Assembly (NCBI GenBank): GCA_905116865.2
Contig: CAJHNH020006135.1
Coordinates: 430,001 to 494,000 of the forward strand
DNA length: 64,000 nucleotides
Direction of reading: 5' to 3'
Source of the DNA: Candidula unifasciata
Lineage: Eukaryota; Mollusca; Gastropoda; Stylommatophora; Geomitridae
In this document: positions 22,467 through 33,320 of the stretch, one piece after another
Layout of the letters: each line of letters begins with the position of its first letter
Numbering within the stretch: the first letter of the stretch is position 1
Notes under the pieces: model-generated
What the model was told of the DNA's origin: nothing
Seen by the model: only the letters and a program-made list of their open reading frames with translations
The model's database searches: none
Made by a program: the position numbers and the translations under genes

Positions 22467-24187
22467 TGTGACAAAACGGAGGATAATTTCGGTCCGGCAA
22501 GAGTTAATTGCAAGTTTTAGTTTAAAAGAATTGCGCACGTAAAATAAAATATATTTAAACATAGACGCCTAAAAGAATAAAAAAGGTACGAAGGCGCACA
22601 TAATTTATGACGTTTTGTGGTGTTACTAGGAGATCTAATTTCGTCACAACACAGAACGATTGCCAGCCATACCATCGGCCTAACACCAACAATAATAATA
22701 ATACCATATACGATTTCAGGTGAGATTTATAATGGTAGGGAGTAGCTGAGATCCCCTATAAGCCTGAGCTGTATCCTAAAATATTTTATTGAGATCCTAC
22801 TATTCTATATTCTACCATTGTATAAATATTCCGTGACTACATCAACCTTGATACTTGTCCGTTGGACAATTCACTAGTCCTTATCTATTATGACGTTCTT
22901 AAAGTTACTATTCACCGTTAGGACTATGCAATAGCGAACCTTCCTTCCCTCTGTCATCTTTCCAGAAAATATTCATTCGGTCTACTTGTGTAAAGATCTT
23001 ACAATATAAACAATCATCCTGTGCCATGGGGTATCATCAGTCGGGTATACATTATATTGCTTATGTTTATTATATTATGCAACATATAATTTGAGTAAAA
23101 GTCGTCAACATTGTGGGCATATCGGGTTGGCCTATGTTTTATAGACCAAGTGGTACCTAGGTGTTGATGTGGTCAACATCACACCTGCCGCCTTTACTTC
23201 CCATTACTATACCTGGTGTCCGTTAAGGCGAAGTCGACCTGGGTTTTGGGACTCGAACTAATAATTGTCCAATCCGCAGGCGAATGTGTGTCCGCTTAAT
23301 TATGTCAAGTTTTATATGATCGTGCCATAAATTAGATAGGTATAAACCAACATATTATAATAGGGTGGAGATGTATAATTTTGATTTACTTGTAGAGAAA
23401 GACAACATATGAACCTTGATCTTTCTTTCTTTTAACTCTGACAAACACCACAGACACCGCAACACCTCCACCTGCTCCAGATGTGTCGACATAATGCTCA
23501 ACACAGGGCTGAATGATGTATTCCGCAGGTTCCCGTGCTCCCGTATTCAAGTCTGCCTGTTTACCAGAGGACCATATTTCCGTTGTCCTGCATTCCTGTT
23601 AACCCCGTAGATCGTGAACCACCCAGTATAGAATGGAAAACCGAAATTCAGGATGAATGTCGCAGATAGCCAAGTATTTTAATTGTTGGAGCCGGAGCCT
23701 TGACCATACCTCCCAAAGAAGCAGAATTTCGACACATCCTTACTATCGGAAAGCTGAGTGACATTTGATGTTTGTTCAGAGTTATGTGGTGTAAATGATG
23801 AAACCGTGATTTATTTTCTCTGTGTTAATTCGGAAATTGTTGAATTCAATATCAGTATTTTATCAATACAGTTGTTATTTAGAAACTCCATTTATCGATT
23901 TCATCCTATCAATTTTAACTTCTTGGGTAGACTAAAGATTGTTCATTGAAGTTGATTTGAGTTAAATTAACAAAGTTGACTTTGACTGTTTTCTGAATTT
24001 CTTTAGGAAATTTCCGGGGATTCACCCTATTCATTTAACTTTCTATATTTTCCTTCCTTTATTTTCCAGAACTCAGGGACCGTTATAATTCCCCTAGACT
24101 TATTTAATTCGAGTCCTGTAAGTTAATTTGGAAGGATATAGGGGATCTCCAGGCGACGATAGATTCCGCCAACAATAGTTGATTACA
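22467..24187 (+). repeat. 3' LTR of the first gypsy-type element
   Basis: The right copy matches the left LTR from 23198 to 24187. Its true start is inferred at TGTGACAAAACGG (22467), which follows a purine-rich ccgggggcata stretch 80 bp after the RNase H stop; this gives a 1721-bp LTR bounded by TG and CA. The part 22467-23197 has no counterpart on the left. No target duplication is testable because the left end is truncated. Confidence 0.65.
23130..23330 (-). mobile_element. tRNA-derived SINE, type C, inside the LTR
   Basis: On the minus strand an A-box-like TAATTAAGCGG (near 23305) and a B-box-like TTAGTTCGAGTCCC (near 23255) are spaced like a tRNA promoter. They are followed by a body ggaagtaaaggcggcaggtg. 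The same body occurs at 29425-29560 outside any LTR. The left LTR carries the head and starts inside this unit at 16791. Confidence 0.5.
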
Positions 24188-24639
24188 CTGAGGAAGATAA
24201 CCTCAAGAAGCAGAGCTTTGTTTAAGTGTTGAAGGACAAATAATTGTAACATGTTAGAAATTAAACGTAGAAACAAATACTACAACAAGAACTCCATAGC
24301 ATTGCTTGATTGGCCGAGGTGGCGTTTAGTCACTTTAGCAATTTTCTGTTGGGGAGGGGGGGTGGGTGGGAGTGTGTGTGTATGTGTGTGTGTGTGTGTC
24401 TGGTGACCCCGAGGGGGGGGCCCTCAAGAGCCCTATACTCCCAGGTACCGACGCCTTTCTTTGCTCTATTCTATGGCAGACATTTTTATCTGAATTATTT
24501 TTTCCCCGTCTTAATTCACTCATCTCATCGCATGTTGATCCTCTGATAAACCTTGAGGTGTCTAGGTGAAGTATAATTCACGGGAAAGTGTCCGTTTGTG
24601 TGCTTCGTAAACTGGGATTCCCCAGAACTCTGTAATTCC
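24188..24639. other. Spacer with GT repeat
   Basis: No gene is supported. It contains a G-rich stretch at 24351-24368, a GT run at 24374-24400 and a G8 run near 24413. Confidence 0.5.
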
Positions 24640-24805
24640 CTTTGTCCGTCGCTTGCTGGTCGGTCTCCGGTCTGTACTTCATTACTTGCTGTGATATAAC
24701 CTTTGCTGACATCTGCGGTACATGACCAAACCATTTCACCTGTTGTCTTTTGAAGTAATTCAAAACTGCCGCTACCCGCACCCCCCCCCCCCTTTTCCCC
24801 ATTCT
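24640..24805 (-). pseudogene. Reverse transcriptase tail remnant
   Basis: The minus strand reads VLNYFKRQQVKWFGHVPQM then SQQVMKYRPE. The Q-x-x-K-W-F-G-H-V-x-x-M pattern is the conserved C-terminal block of RTE-like reverse transcriptases. Only about 55 residues survive and no other domain is attached. Confidence 0.5.
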
Positions 24806-25589
24806 CCTTCAGATTTCATAATTCCTGATCGTTTCTCTTATTGTTTTTTCAGAGCCATTTTGCCCGGGGAGTTATTTTTTTTTTACTATAAAAAAATATG
24901 TGACCGCCCATACAATGCAGGTTGACTATAGTGTGCCACTGTTGTCTTTGTGAATATTACCTGATGAGGCTTCAATCTCTTCCACTTTGTGACTCTCGTA
25001 CCATTGTCTGAAAACTACGAGGATGTTTTCTCTTTTTAAAACATTTCCCGCAGGAAACGGCCCTGGTACTCGAGGATCATGAAAGTGGTGTTCACGTTCA
25101 CTAACCTCTAAGCCACAAAGCCGCAACTTGTTCCTAAGCTGTGAAAGCTTTTATAGGAAAATCCCCAAAATGAAAAGTGAAACGACATACCGCCTGCTAA
25201 CGAAAGAGTTCGGCATCGTTTCTGATATAGTGCCCCAAACCTTTGATGTTGTTTTTAAAACATGTTCAGTACAATTGGAAGTCATCATCCGTTTACTTAT
25301 TTCAACTAATATGTTTTACTTCTCTCTATTCATTGTGATCCATTTTATTAGTACTTTAACACATACGATTCTAATTCCTACGCTAAATCCTTCCCTCCCA
25401 TTGTGTTAGTAATTTCAGTCCTTGGACCCGCGCGTTAACTGCCTAAAGTAATAGTTGATGCTAAAAACGTTAAATGATTACATTAAAGACACCTAAAGGT
25501 ATGTCGCTCTATACGTCATTCCCATAAATGTTCTTCTATATTTCTACTTCTTTCTATGAGTGCCTATCAATACATTTTCTTTTACCTCT
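24806..25589. other. Spacer without recognisable gene
   Basis: AT-rich sequence with short homopolymers. The 93-codon plus-strand frame at 25128-25409 shows no domain and no splice context that I trust. Confidence 0.5.
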
Positions 25590-25702
25590 CTATACATGTG
25601 TCACTGGCGAATAATCTTATCTTTCTCTGTGTATATGTCATTGACGAATAACCTTAGGTTTCTTTATACATATGTCATTGACGAATAATCTTAGGTTTAT
25701 AT

Positions 25703-25705
<3 letters not shown>

Positions 25706-25787
<82 letters not shown>
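25706..25787. repeat. (TA)n microsatellite
   Basis: About 40 TA repeats directly left of the inserted TIR element. Confidence 0.97.
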
Positions 25788-25790
<3 letters not shown>

Positions 25791-25884
25791 GGCTGTACCG
25801 AATAGTGATTTTCACTATTCGGCCGAATACGAATAGTCGGACCAAGTATTCGGCCGAATATGAATACGAATACGAATAGTGTAT

Positions 25885-26245
25885 CATAATCATCAGGTGC
25901 CTTGCCGACTGGCGTGGGCGATCTTGCCTCTCCACAATCTGCAATCTCCTGCAGCATGTATTAGTTCGTGTGCTGACACACCTTCATGCCATGCAACAAG
26001 ACTGTCAAGAATCTTCTATCGTTGTCTTCCTCTATCCCTCCTTTCATAGATCTTTACAGTGGTCACCAAGTGTTCCATTTTCCCTCTTCTCATAACATGG
26101 CTGAAAAATGACGACTGTCTCCTTCTGGTGTCTGTGATTAGTTGTCTTCGGGCTCCCGTCTCTTTCAAAACCATCGTTCGCTCGGCAGTTCGTTCGATGC
26201 AATTTAAACGCACCTTTATATTCTCGTTAGCAATATCTTCAAATT
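25885..26245 (-). pseudogene. Reverse transcriptase C-terminal remnant carried inside the TIR element
   Basis: The minus strand reads KETGARRQLITDTRRRQSSF, then FSHVMRRGKMEHLVTTVKI and YERRDRGRQR, a stop, and KILDSLVAWHEGVSAHEL continuing to about 25890. R-Q-L-I..F-x-H-V-M-R-R..LEHLVTT..G-R-R-D-R-G-R-Q-R is a common invertebrate RT tail. One in-frame stop and the lack of the palm domain make it dead. Confidence 0.65.
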
Positions 26246-26299
26246 TGATTTGGGCGAACACACCCTGAAAGAACGAAAACTGCATAATCTCTCCCCACC

Positions 26300-26367
26300 C
26301 CTCCCTCTCTCTCACACACACACACACACACACGCACACACACACACACGCACACACACACACACAC
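26300..26367. repeat. (CA)n microsatellite
   Basis: CA repeats with CG interruptions near 26331 and 26349, inside the TIR element. Confidence 0.95.
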
Positions 26368-27010
26368 TGCGGTTGGCATTTTATGCAGTCTGTACCACGC
26401 AACAGGGTCGCAGTTTCCCCCGTTACGATAGACTTAGGTAACAGCAACTATTGTGTTAATGAGACAGTTATTTCAGTCCATCACAGAGTATGCAGAAAAG
26501 GGAGTAAGGTAACCACTATTCGTATTCGGCCCGACCGCAACTATTCGGCCGAATACCGAATAGTTATTAGGTCCACTATTCGGCCCCGAAGCGAATAGGA
26601 AGCGAATATTCGGTACATCCCTAATATATATGTCATTGACGAATAATCTTAGGTTTCTATATACATATGTCATTGATGAATAATCTTATGTTTCTATAAA
26701 CATATGTCACTGACGAATAATCTTATGTTTCTCTATACGTGTGTCACTGACGAATAATCTTATGCTTCTCTATACGTGTGTCACTGACGAATAATCGTAT
26801 GTTTCTCTATACGTGTGTCACTGACGAATAATTTAATCTTTCGCTACACACATGTAATTGACGAATAATCCTATGTTTGTCCATAGATTTGTCATTGGCG
26901 AATAATCTTATGTTTGTCCATAGATTTGTCATTGACGAATAATCTTATGTTTGTCCATAGATTTGTCATTGGCGAATAATCTTCGGCTTCTCTATAGACA
27001 TGCCATTGAA

Positions 27011-28295
27011 TACAAATCATAGGTTTCTTTATTTCAATGTTGGTGGTTTATGACCCGGGGGGTGGTGGCGTTAGTTGAGGATATTAAGTTGCATGGCTAA
27101 TGTTGTCGTTACGAACTGTGCAGGCTATATCCCCTCCCCCTCCCACACCCTTTTGTCCTACCAATACACATACAAACTTCAGTCCCTTCTGGGTATGGAA
27201 CCTGGGTCTTTAACGTGGATGGGCTAGTCTGAAGCAATTTCATTGTGGTAAAGTGTGTGTGCCTTGGCAACAGCAAAATGAAGACGCATCTAAAAAGTAA
27301 ACACAGAATTGTTCAAATTAAACAGTTTTTCGTCGGATTAATCAAAGCTATGCAGTATTATCCTTAACCACTGAGGCGATACACATATTTTAGAAGGGCT
27401 ATACGACTCACTCGGAACGTGACGAGAGGCATCTTGAAGAAAGAGCTAATATAATTGAAATTGTGAAACTGCATGGATGCTGTTTTAAAGAATGATGTTT
27501 GTTTTGTTTTAGTTATTGTTCTGCTGAAAAAGGCTAACAGGCACAACTTCCTTTGCTTGTTTGTAGTAAATATTTATGTAATGACAAACTATGCTTTTCC
27601 TATCTGTGTAAAGAGACAGTAAGAGACTAACAGTGAATATCAGATGACCCGGATGGGCTTCTGTATCAAACAAGATTGGCAGTAAACAAGACAAAAGTCT
27701 GTAGACAGACACGACGACCTCACGGTGGACCAAATAAAGATACATTGGCCAGGTTTACGTTTTGAATACAAAAACTGAGCTGAGCCAAATGTAGACCTTT
27801 TTTTTCTGCAGAAAATGGTCAGTATTGTATGTAAAACCGCAATTAAGCTCTCCGCTTTTGTCTTTGATGGCAAGTCTATAGCCTGCTGTATTGATTCGAG
27901 CCGCTGTTAGCACGACAGAAGCAAATATCTTTTCGTGCTCCGCATCTTGTACATTTCAGAGGGTGAAATAAATTAATCTTGCAGGAAGGGAGTTGTTCGA
28001 ATGAAGTCCCAAAACCCTGACTGGCATAAATTATCATGTGTTGCAGACAGAAGCTGCAAATGTGCAGTTGTAAATCAAGCCGAAACAGCTACAACACACG
28101 TGATCTTCTTTGAGAATGTATGTTAATACTGTTGTTGCATGTTGTAATTCCTAGCTCCTATGTGTGTGTATTTGACAGGGTCCGCTCATATATCTAGTTT
28201 AACATCGTTTCGTGTGTTATCCGTTGCCTCGGATTGCTCCCTTCTGGTTTTTTTTTTAAAATCTGCCACTATATTTATGAGAAAGGGCAGGCTGT

Positions 28296-28298
<3 letters not shown>
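27011..28298. other. Spacer without recognisable gene
   Basis: No coding or repeat structure beyond short homopolymers was recognised. Several 60-130 codon frames show no domain. Confidence 0.45.
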
Positions 28299-28332
<34 letters not shown>

Positions 28333-28455
28333 AGAGAGAGAGAGGCTGTGTGAGAGAGCGAGCGTGTCAGATAGCGAGTGTGTGAGAGAGATATGTTGAG
28401 ATAGAGTGTGAGTGTGAGATAGTGTGAGAGAGAGGGAGAGAAAGGGTTGAGCGAT

Positions 28456-28509
<54 letters not shown>

Positions 28510-28570
28510 GAGGGAGAGAGAGATGATGTGGCAGAGAAAGTACGTGAGAAAGCGACAGACAGAGAGGGGG
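28299..28570. repeat. (GA)n-rich microsatellite
   Basis: Two GA-rich blocks (28299-28345 and 28459-28525) are joined by degenerate GAGTGTGAGA-type sequence. Frames across it are artefacts. Confidence 0.95.
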
Positions 28571-28639
28571 GGGCGCATGCGCGGCGACAGATTGGGGGGA
28601 GATGACCTAGGTGTCTGTTTGGCATATTGTACTACTATT

Positions 28640-29410
28640 ATAGAACTAAGAAGAAGATAGACTGCAAGACCACATTACCAGGTTAAAGTCAGCATGCAGT
28701 AAATACAACATGAAGATCAATGTAAAAGAAAAAACCGAAACAATGCAAGTTAGTAGAACCCCTGCCCCACTACACATACAGCTAATTGGTTCTGCCCTGA
28801 ATCAAGTTAGTTAGTTAAACTATCTAGGAAGTATGATCACAGAAGATGGTAGAATTGACAGAGAAATAGAAACCAGATGCCAGAAAGCAAGTGCACTTAT
28901 ATACCCTTACTTGTCAGCATTAATAAGACATCCAAGCATAACTATGAGTGCAAAGAGACAGATTATTAATAGAATATTCATTCCAACTTTAGGCTACCAG
29001 TGCCAGACATGGACTCTATCTAAAACCCATATACGCAAAATCACCACCTGCGAGATGAGGTGCCTGAGAAAAGCAGCCAACCTAACCATCTGAGATCGAG
29101 TGAATAATGAAACTATCAGGCAAATTGTGGGAACGACACCTTGTACTAGATTCATCGATAAACAGCAGATCAAGTGGTCTGGTCATCTTGCTAGAATGCC
29201 GCAAGATCAAATACCATCACATGCACTAATCTCAGAAGATCAGATACAAGAGCAAGAGGACGGCTGTGGAAAACATGGATCGACAACATTAAAGACACTC
29301 TACGCCTTCACGGCATGACAATAGCCAGTGGCAGCGAACGTGCACTGGATCGATAATTATTCCTCCCTACGGTGCATAACGGCAGAAGTGGTTTATGATG
29401 ATGATGATCA
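28640..29410 (+). pseudogene. RTE-like reverse transcriptase remnant with 3' end
   Basis: The plus strand reads LQDHITRLKSACSKYNMKIN near 28663, then NYLGSMITEDGRIDREIETR near 28815 and FIPTLGYQCQTWTLSKTH near 28977, followed by KITTCEMRCLRKA. After a stop it continues as VGTTPCTRFIDKQQIKWSGH and ends with a KTWIDNIKDTL block. A GATGATGATGAT tail at 29396-29408 resembles the short repeat tails of RTE elements. It covers the RT thumb and C terminus only, with stops and a frameshift. Confidence 0.8.
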
Positions 29411-29424
29411 TAGTTTATAAATCA

Positions 29425-29560
29425 ATAGACACTTGGCAGGTAATGCGATCAGCATCACTCGTGTCGCCTCTACTTCCCTTGACATGCACTGGCATGTACG
29501 GTAGGCTGCTTACACCTAAAGCCTCCTTTCTCGAGATTCAAATCACCATGGGCTACCAGG
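29425..29560 (-). mobile_element. tRNA-derived SINE, type C, second copy
   Basis: On the minus strand a B-box-like GGTGATTTGAATCTC lies near 29535. It is followed downstream by ggaagtagaggcgacacgag and tgatgctgatcgcattacct, matching the body at 23130-23225. The A box is weak and the 5' end is uncertain. Confidence 0.4.
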
Positions 29561-30194
29561 AAAGGGTGTTGGGACTGCTATCCCACCTGGCAATCTCTCT
29601 ACATCTTTGTTGACCGGCTGTAAGCTGTCGGAAAGTTCTGGCTGTTCGTTGGGCTTTTGGCTTTGTGCCAGGGTATAAGTTTTGCGTGTACATCATTTTT
29701 ACTAGCTTATTTGTAGGCGGTTGTTCCTTACCGCCTGGGTAGATGCACTCTGACTTAGATGGAAACCCACAATCAGTTGACTCCTACGAAGCTAGTGGAG
29801 TTGTTCTTGTTTTTCCAACAATGGGACACCAGAATCCACACGGGTCAGTCTGTCTACAATTCTGAAACACTGCTGGGCTCACAAGTGTGACATTAATTTT
29901 AGTTTTGTAAACTGTTTTATATTAATTTTTAAAGACACTCTTATTGATTGCTAATAGCAAGCATAACTTCCATTACAACATTGTTGCATAATCGCATCGT
30001 TGTCGCCCGCGCTAAGAGTATAGTCCATAACTGTAGTCTTTGATAATACATGTCCACCATTGGTGTCATGTTGACCTGATGACCTTTCGATTAGTGATTG
30101 CTCTTAGCCAGTGGTTGCCATACATTTGTGGCCTACTGCTCCCCTTTTAAAGACAAAATCGCTTGTCTTCTGACATATTTCATAACTGTCGTCC
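29561..30194. other. Spacer without recognisable gene
   Basis: AT-rich noncoding sequence with no supported feature. Confidence 0.4.
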
Positions 30195-30400
30195 CCATGT
30201 GGAGTGCAATTTTTCGTTATTTTAAAGCCCCAGCCTGGCTTCTGCTGGGGGCCCTAAATATAGCCGGGCTTAAATATGGCTAACGGCTGGGACCTCTCCA
30301 CGGGTGATCCTCATCCGCATGGTGGCACTTTGTGTCACCGGGTATCTATCGCTTGTGTGATGTTCAGGTGGGGTACAACTTATATACCTACCTTTCTTCT
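30195..30400 (+). repeat. Dispersed short repeat, type E, copy 1
   Basis: The core is cgttattttaaagccccagc, then a ctggcttctgctggggg hairpin, cctctccacgggtgatcctc, catggtggcacttt and tatcgcttgtgtgatgt. Related copies lie at 31195-31400, 31560-31765 and 45365-45600. No RNA polymerase III promoter or coding capacity is visible, so its class is unknown (MITE or SINE body). Confidence 0.75.
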
Positions 30401-30659
30401 GACTTTGTTGCTGCATCTGGCCCTGAAGTTGGTGCAAGCTTCCTTGTCGATAGTCAGCGGGTGTCTCTGTCGAGGTTATGTGGGTAATGTAGATTCACCC
30501 ACTTCCTTTTGTGTGGCTTTTTAAGCAAGATGTTTCTCTTACAAGGCGATTAATTTATACTTTTAATATTTTTCCTCTTGAAATTTATGATTCAGCGGAT
30601 GGCTTGGAACGCTTTTGTTCTTTTCAGATGGTGAATTGTAGAGCTTGAAGCTGCGGGGA

Positions 30660-30945
30660 TTGAAACGATATTTACATTTGCAGTTGACATTGCAAGGGAA
30701 TGATCAGCAACAGACAACATAAGAAAAACAGGCAACTGTAGCCAAAGTGACTCACTGGTGTGAAGAGATAGGTGATGTCATCCACTCAGAAAAGGCAACT
30801 GTTCTATGGTGCTCTCTTCTAGAGAAAAGAATTGTGAGAGCTGGCGTTCCCAGTCTCACAATTAATGATAGACACATCAAACGAGAAAGCGAGCTGGGGT
30901 ACCTGGGTGTCACTTTCGATAGAAAATTGTCCCTGAGCGCCCCCC
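30660..30945 (+). pseudogene. Reverse transcriptase thumb remnant
   Basis: The plus strand reads QGNDQQQTT, then VTHWCEEIGDVIHSEKATVL, then IKRESELGYLGVTFDRKLSL. W-C-x-x-I-G-D-V-I-x-x-x-K and Y-L-G-V-T-F-D-R-K-L are typical of the region after the catalytic YADD in Jockey/I-like elements. It is not collinear with the copies at 1-2280 or 55673-59827. It ends at a CCCC break at about 30945. Confidence 0.65.
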
Positions 30946-31004
30946 GCTTCCACTTTATGGCGGCAACCCTGATGCTTAGCCATAGACTGTGTACTTTTGT
31001 TAAC

Positions 31005-31024
31005 TTTTGTGTGTGTGTGTGTGT
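31005..31024. repeat. Short GT microsatellite
   Basis: Ten GT repeats between the RT remnant and the next type E repeat. Confidence 0.8.
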
Positions 31025-31194
31025 GCTTTACTTTACGTTGTCTCACTTTATTTGTTGCGTTATTACATACAATACATTTATGCCTTATAACATCATTACA
31101 TCTTTTACTCGCTCATTCGTTTAAACATATTAACGGGACTAGCCATAATGACTGCATTGTCGTTGAATTTATTGAGATTACATACATCATTTCC

Positions 31195-31400
31195 CGTCCT
31201 TTTCAGGATGACATTTCTCGTTATTTGAAGCCCTACCCTGGCTCTTGCCAGGGGCCGCAAATATAGCCTGGCCATAAATATGAACTAAAGGCTGAACGCG
31301 GTTTCTAGGACATCTGCACGGTGATCCTCACCCACATGGTGGCACATTGTGTCATCGGGTGTTTATCGCTTGTGTGATGTCCTGGTGGGGTAGAAAGTCA
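31195..31400 (+). repeat. Dispersed short repeat, type E, copy 2
   Basis: It shares cgttatttgaagccctaccc, the ctggctcttgccagggg hairpin, atcctcacccacatggtggc and gtttatcgcttgtgtgatgt with the other copies. It matches 45365-45600 best. Confidence 0.75.
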
Positions 31401-31559
31401 GCAGTCAGTCACACTAACCATAATTCCTTGATACAAGCACTGAACTTTAGGATGGCGAAACGAACTGCAGAATGAAGGAGCACAAACGTGTAATGTTATG
31501 CATTCTGCGGTTAGAATGCAACCATATAACTACCATGTGTAATTAACTCCGCCCCAATA

Positions 31560-31765
31560 TGGGAGGAATTTTTTTGTTATTTCAAAGCTCCACCCCGGCT
31601 GAAGTCGAAGGGGTTGGTGTGTGGGGGGGGGGGGGGGGGGTTAAATATAAATTAAGGGTTGAGCTGGGTTTCTGGGACTTGCGATGGGTGATTCTCATCC
31701 GACTGGTGGCACTTTATATCACCGAGTGTTTATCTCTCGGTGTGCTGTCTTGTTGGTGTTGAACG
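31560..31765 (+). repeat. Dispersed short repeat, type E, diverged copy 3
   Basis: A weaker match: ttgttatttcaaagctccac, a G run at 31622-31640, gtgattctcatccgactggt and gagtgtttatctctcggtgt. Order and spacing agree with the other copies. Confidence 0.55.
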
Positions 31766-31809
31766 TCGTTCACTCACTTAACTACCAAATCAGGCGCTAA
31801 CCATTTTTT

Positions 31810-31965
31810 TTAAAAATGGTCTGATGTGAGAACCAGAGGGTGGCCAAGGAGAACGTGGATTGACGATATTAAAGACAAATTTCATCCACACTAAATAACA
31901 ATAGCTAGTGATACTAGTGACAGCTACCGTGGAACTGAAGACTGTTCGTTTCCAGGCCGCTTAAT
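31810..31965 (+). pseudogene. RTE-like 3' coding tail remnant
   Basis: One frame reads GWPRRTWIDDIKDKFHPH and then ITIASDTSDS. This parallels the KTWIDNIKDTL..MTIASGS end of the relic at 28640-29410, so it is the last about 50 codons of a related element. Confidence 0.5.
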
Positions 31966-32265
31966 GACTAGCCATATTTCCTATCCAGACAGCTGCAATA
32001 AGTATCTGGTGTTTTTTTTTTTCTGTGAGGCCTTGTCAATCATAGTGGCACAGTGATCGGCAGAACTTTGTCGATCACTGTCGGGTACTGAACTCTAACC
32101 ACAGACCGTGTGAGCAGATAAATTCCTACTGCGCTGTTATCAAGTTTATAGGGGAAATAACACGTGAAATCAGAATTTAAAAAAAAAAATGCGGAAGTAG
32201 CACAAAATGGCTTCCCCTGTGAAATGAACCCAGACGTAGACTTGAAGTTACGCTTTCAACTATCT
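31966..32265. other. Spacer without recognisable gene
   Basis: No feature beyond poly-T and poly-A runs near 32012 and 32180. Confidence 0.4.
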
Positions 32266-32638
32266 TGAAATGATTCTGATTCAACTTGGAATGAAGCGTG
32301 GTTTGCACCTTGGAAAGAACCTTGGCTTACACCGACTTTAACGTCTAGGGTTGACAACACAAACGCCGCTCAGCTTCATTGTATATTCTGTCAGTTTATT
32401 CTGGTCCATTTATTTCACTCGCGACATATTCAAACACTAACTATTCACAACATAAAAACTACATCTTCAATTACTACAACCGTCTTCACTGACTTCTGAT
32501 GATCGACTGACCACGAGGCTAGCTCGGGCTTCGCCTCGCTTACTCCACCGGCCACAAGTATCTCGTGCCGTCACTTGTAGCACGGACTTCCTGCTTGCCA
32601 CAATGTACTCGGAGACCATGCAAAGCAGGGTCATCACA
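32266..32638 (-). repeat. LTR of a minus-strand LTR element
   Basis: It shares about 370 bp of sequence with the solo LTR at 46286-46679. In the minus sense it starts TGTGATGACC directly after a polypurine tract (32639-32652 read inverted: aaaaaggggggagag) and ends near TCA at 32266. This is the expected layout of a 3' LTR, with the internal region lying to the right. No coding region for that element was recognised. Confidence 0.7.
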
Positions 32639-32656
32639 CTCTCCCCCCTTTTTAAC

Positions 32657-32691
32657 AAAATGACACTTTATGGAACATCAAGTGTCATTTT
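32657..32691. other. Perfect 12-bp inverted repeat
   Basis: AAAATGACACTT (32657-32668) and AAGTGTCATTTT (32680-32691) pair perfectly around an 11-nt loop, 18 bp inside the minus-strand LTR. It could form a hairpin. Its role is unknown. Confidence 0.75.
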
Positions 32692-32974
32692 CATTTAACC
32701 ATATATAGTAAATCAATTTAATTGTATTCCCACTAGGGATTAGGTTCCTGATTATCCTCAATTACTGCCCTTTAAAATTGCTTTCAGTATTTACTGCATG
32801 CTTTCCCTGTACTGAGCTGGTGAAGAGTTTAAACCATCTTTACACCTATTGCATCTGTAGTATTGTCTAGTCACTATATCTACTCTATCAGGTTCAAAGT
32901 GAAATGATGATAGTGATGATGATTGTCAGCTTTGAGATGTTTACTACATAGAAAATTAGATTTAACCAATATTT

Positions 32975-33320
32975 CTACATCACCTTTCACAGGGTTTTAA
33001 ACCCCAAGGACTCTTAGCCGATATGATAGTGGTAAGATATATATAGCATAGTGCTTCTAGTTTCCCAAAAGCCCCTATAACACCTTTTACAGGGTAATTA
33101 CCCAACCCCAAGGAATCTACCACAGAAAAAAAAAAATGCATGTTGAGATATATTTTTCATAGCCCAAAGTCTCACCTTTCACTGAGTAATTACCCAACTC
33201 CAAGGAATCCAACATGAAAACAATGATAATTGAGATATATTTTTTCATAGATCTTAGAGTTTCCTCCAAGTCTATAACCACCTTTAACAGGGTATTTAAC
33301 CCCAAGGAATCTCAGACACC
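32975..33320. repeat. Degenerate repeats of a ccttt..aggg..ccccaagga motif
   Basis: Four loosely spaced copies of cacctttcacagggt..ccccaaggaatct begin near 32981, 33077, 33173 and 33281, about 95-105 bp apart. They probably lie in the internal region of the minus-strand LTR element. Confidence 0.55.

Larger units (their letters stand above)
16791..24187 (+). mobile_element. Ty3/gypsy-type LTR retrotransposon with integrase before RT (Gmr1-like order)
   Basis: Two long direct repeats (16791-17783 and 23198-24187, offset about 6407) flank gag, protease, integrase, RT and RNase H in that order. Gypsy-type RTs usually precede integrase; the reversed order is known from the Gmr1-like group of metaviruses and from copia elements. 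The RT motifs here are gypsy-like. All coding parts carry stops or frameshifts, so the element is dead. The repeats still look nearly identical over almost 1 kb, suggesting fairly recent insertion, although the left LTR lacks its 5' third. Confidence 0.85.
25788..26623. mobile_element. Nonautonomous TIR transposon (hAT-like termini)
   Basis: The left end TAGGGCTGTACCGAATA and the right end, read inverted as TAGGGATGTACCGAATA, form terminal inverted repeats. Many subterminal copies of ATTCGGCCGAATA lie inside both ends. The element is flanked by atatatat at 25780-25787 and 26624-26631, an 8-bp duplication fitting hAT, although it falls in TA-rich DNA. The interior holds a reverse transcriptase remnant and a CA repeat rather than a transposase. 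Confidence 0.75.
25590..27010. repeat. 37-bp minisatellite array, split by an insertion
   Basis: The unit is close to tgtcactgacgaataatctt followed by atgtttctctatacgtg. Copies run from about 25600 to 25705 and again from 26630 to about 27010; the exact step is 37 bp (26705 to 26742). The right-hand copies shift toward a tttgtccatagatttg variant. The gap between the two parts is filled by a TA run and a TIR element. Confidence 0.9.
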
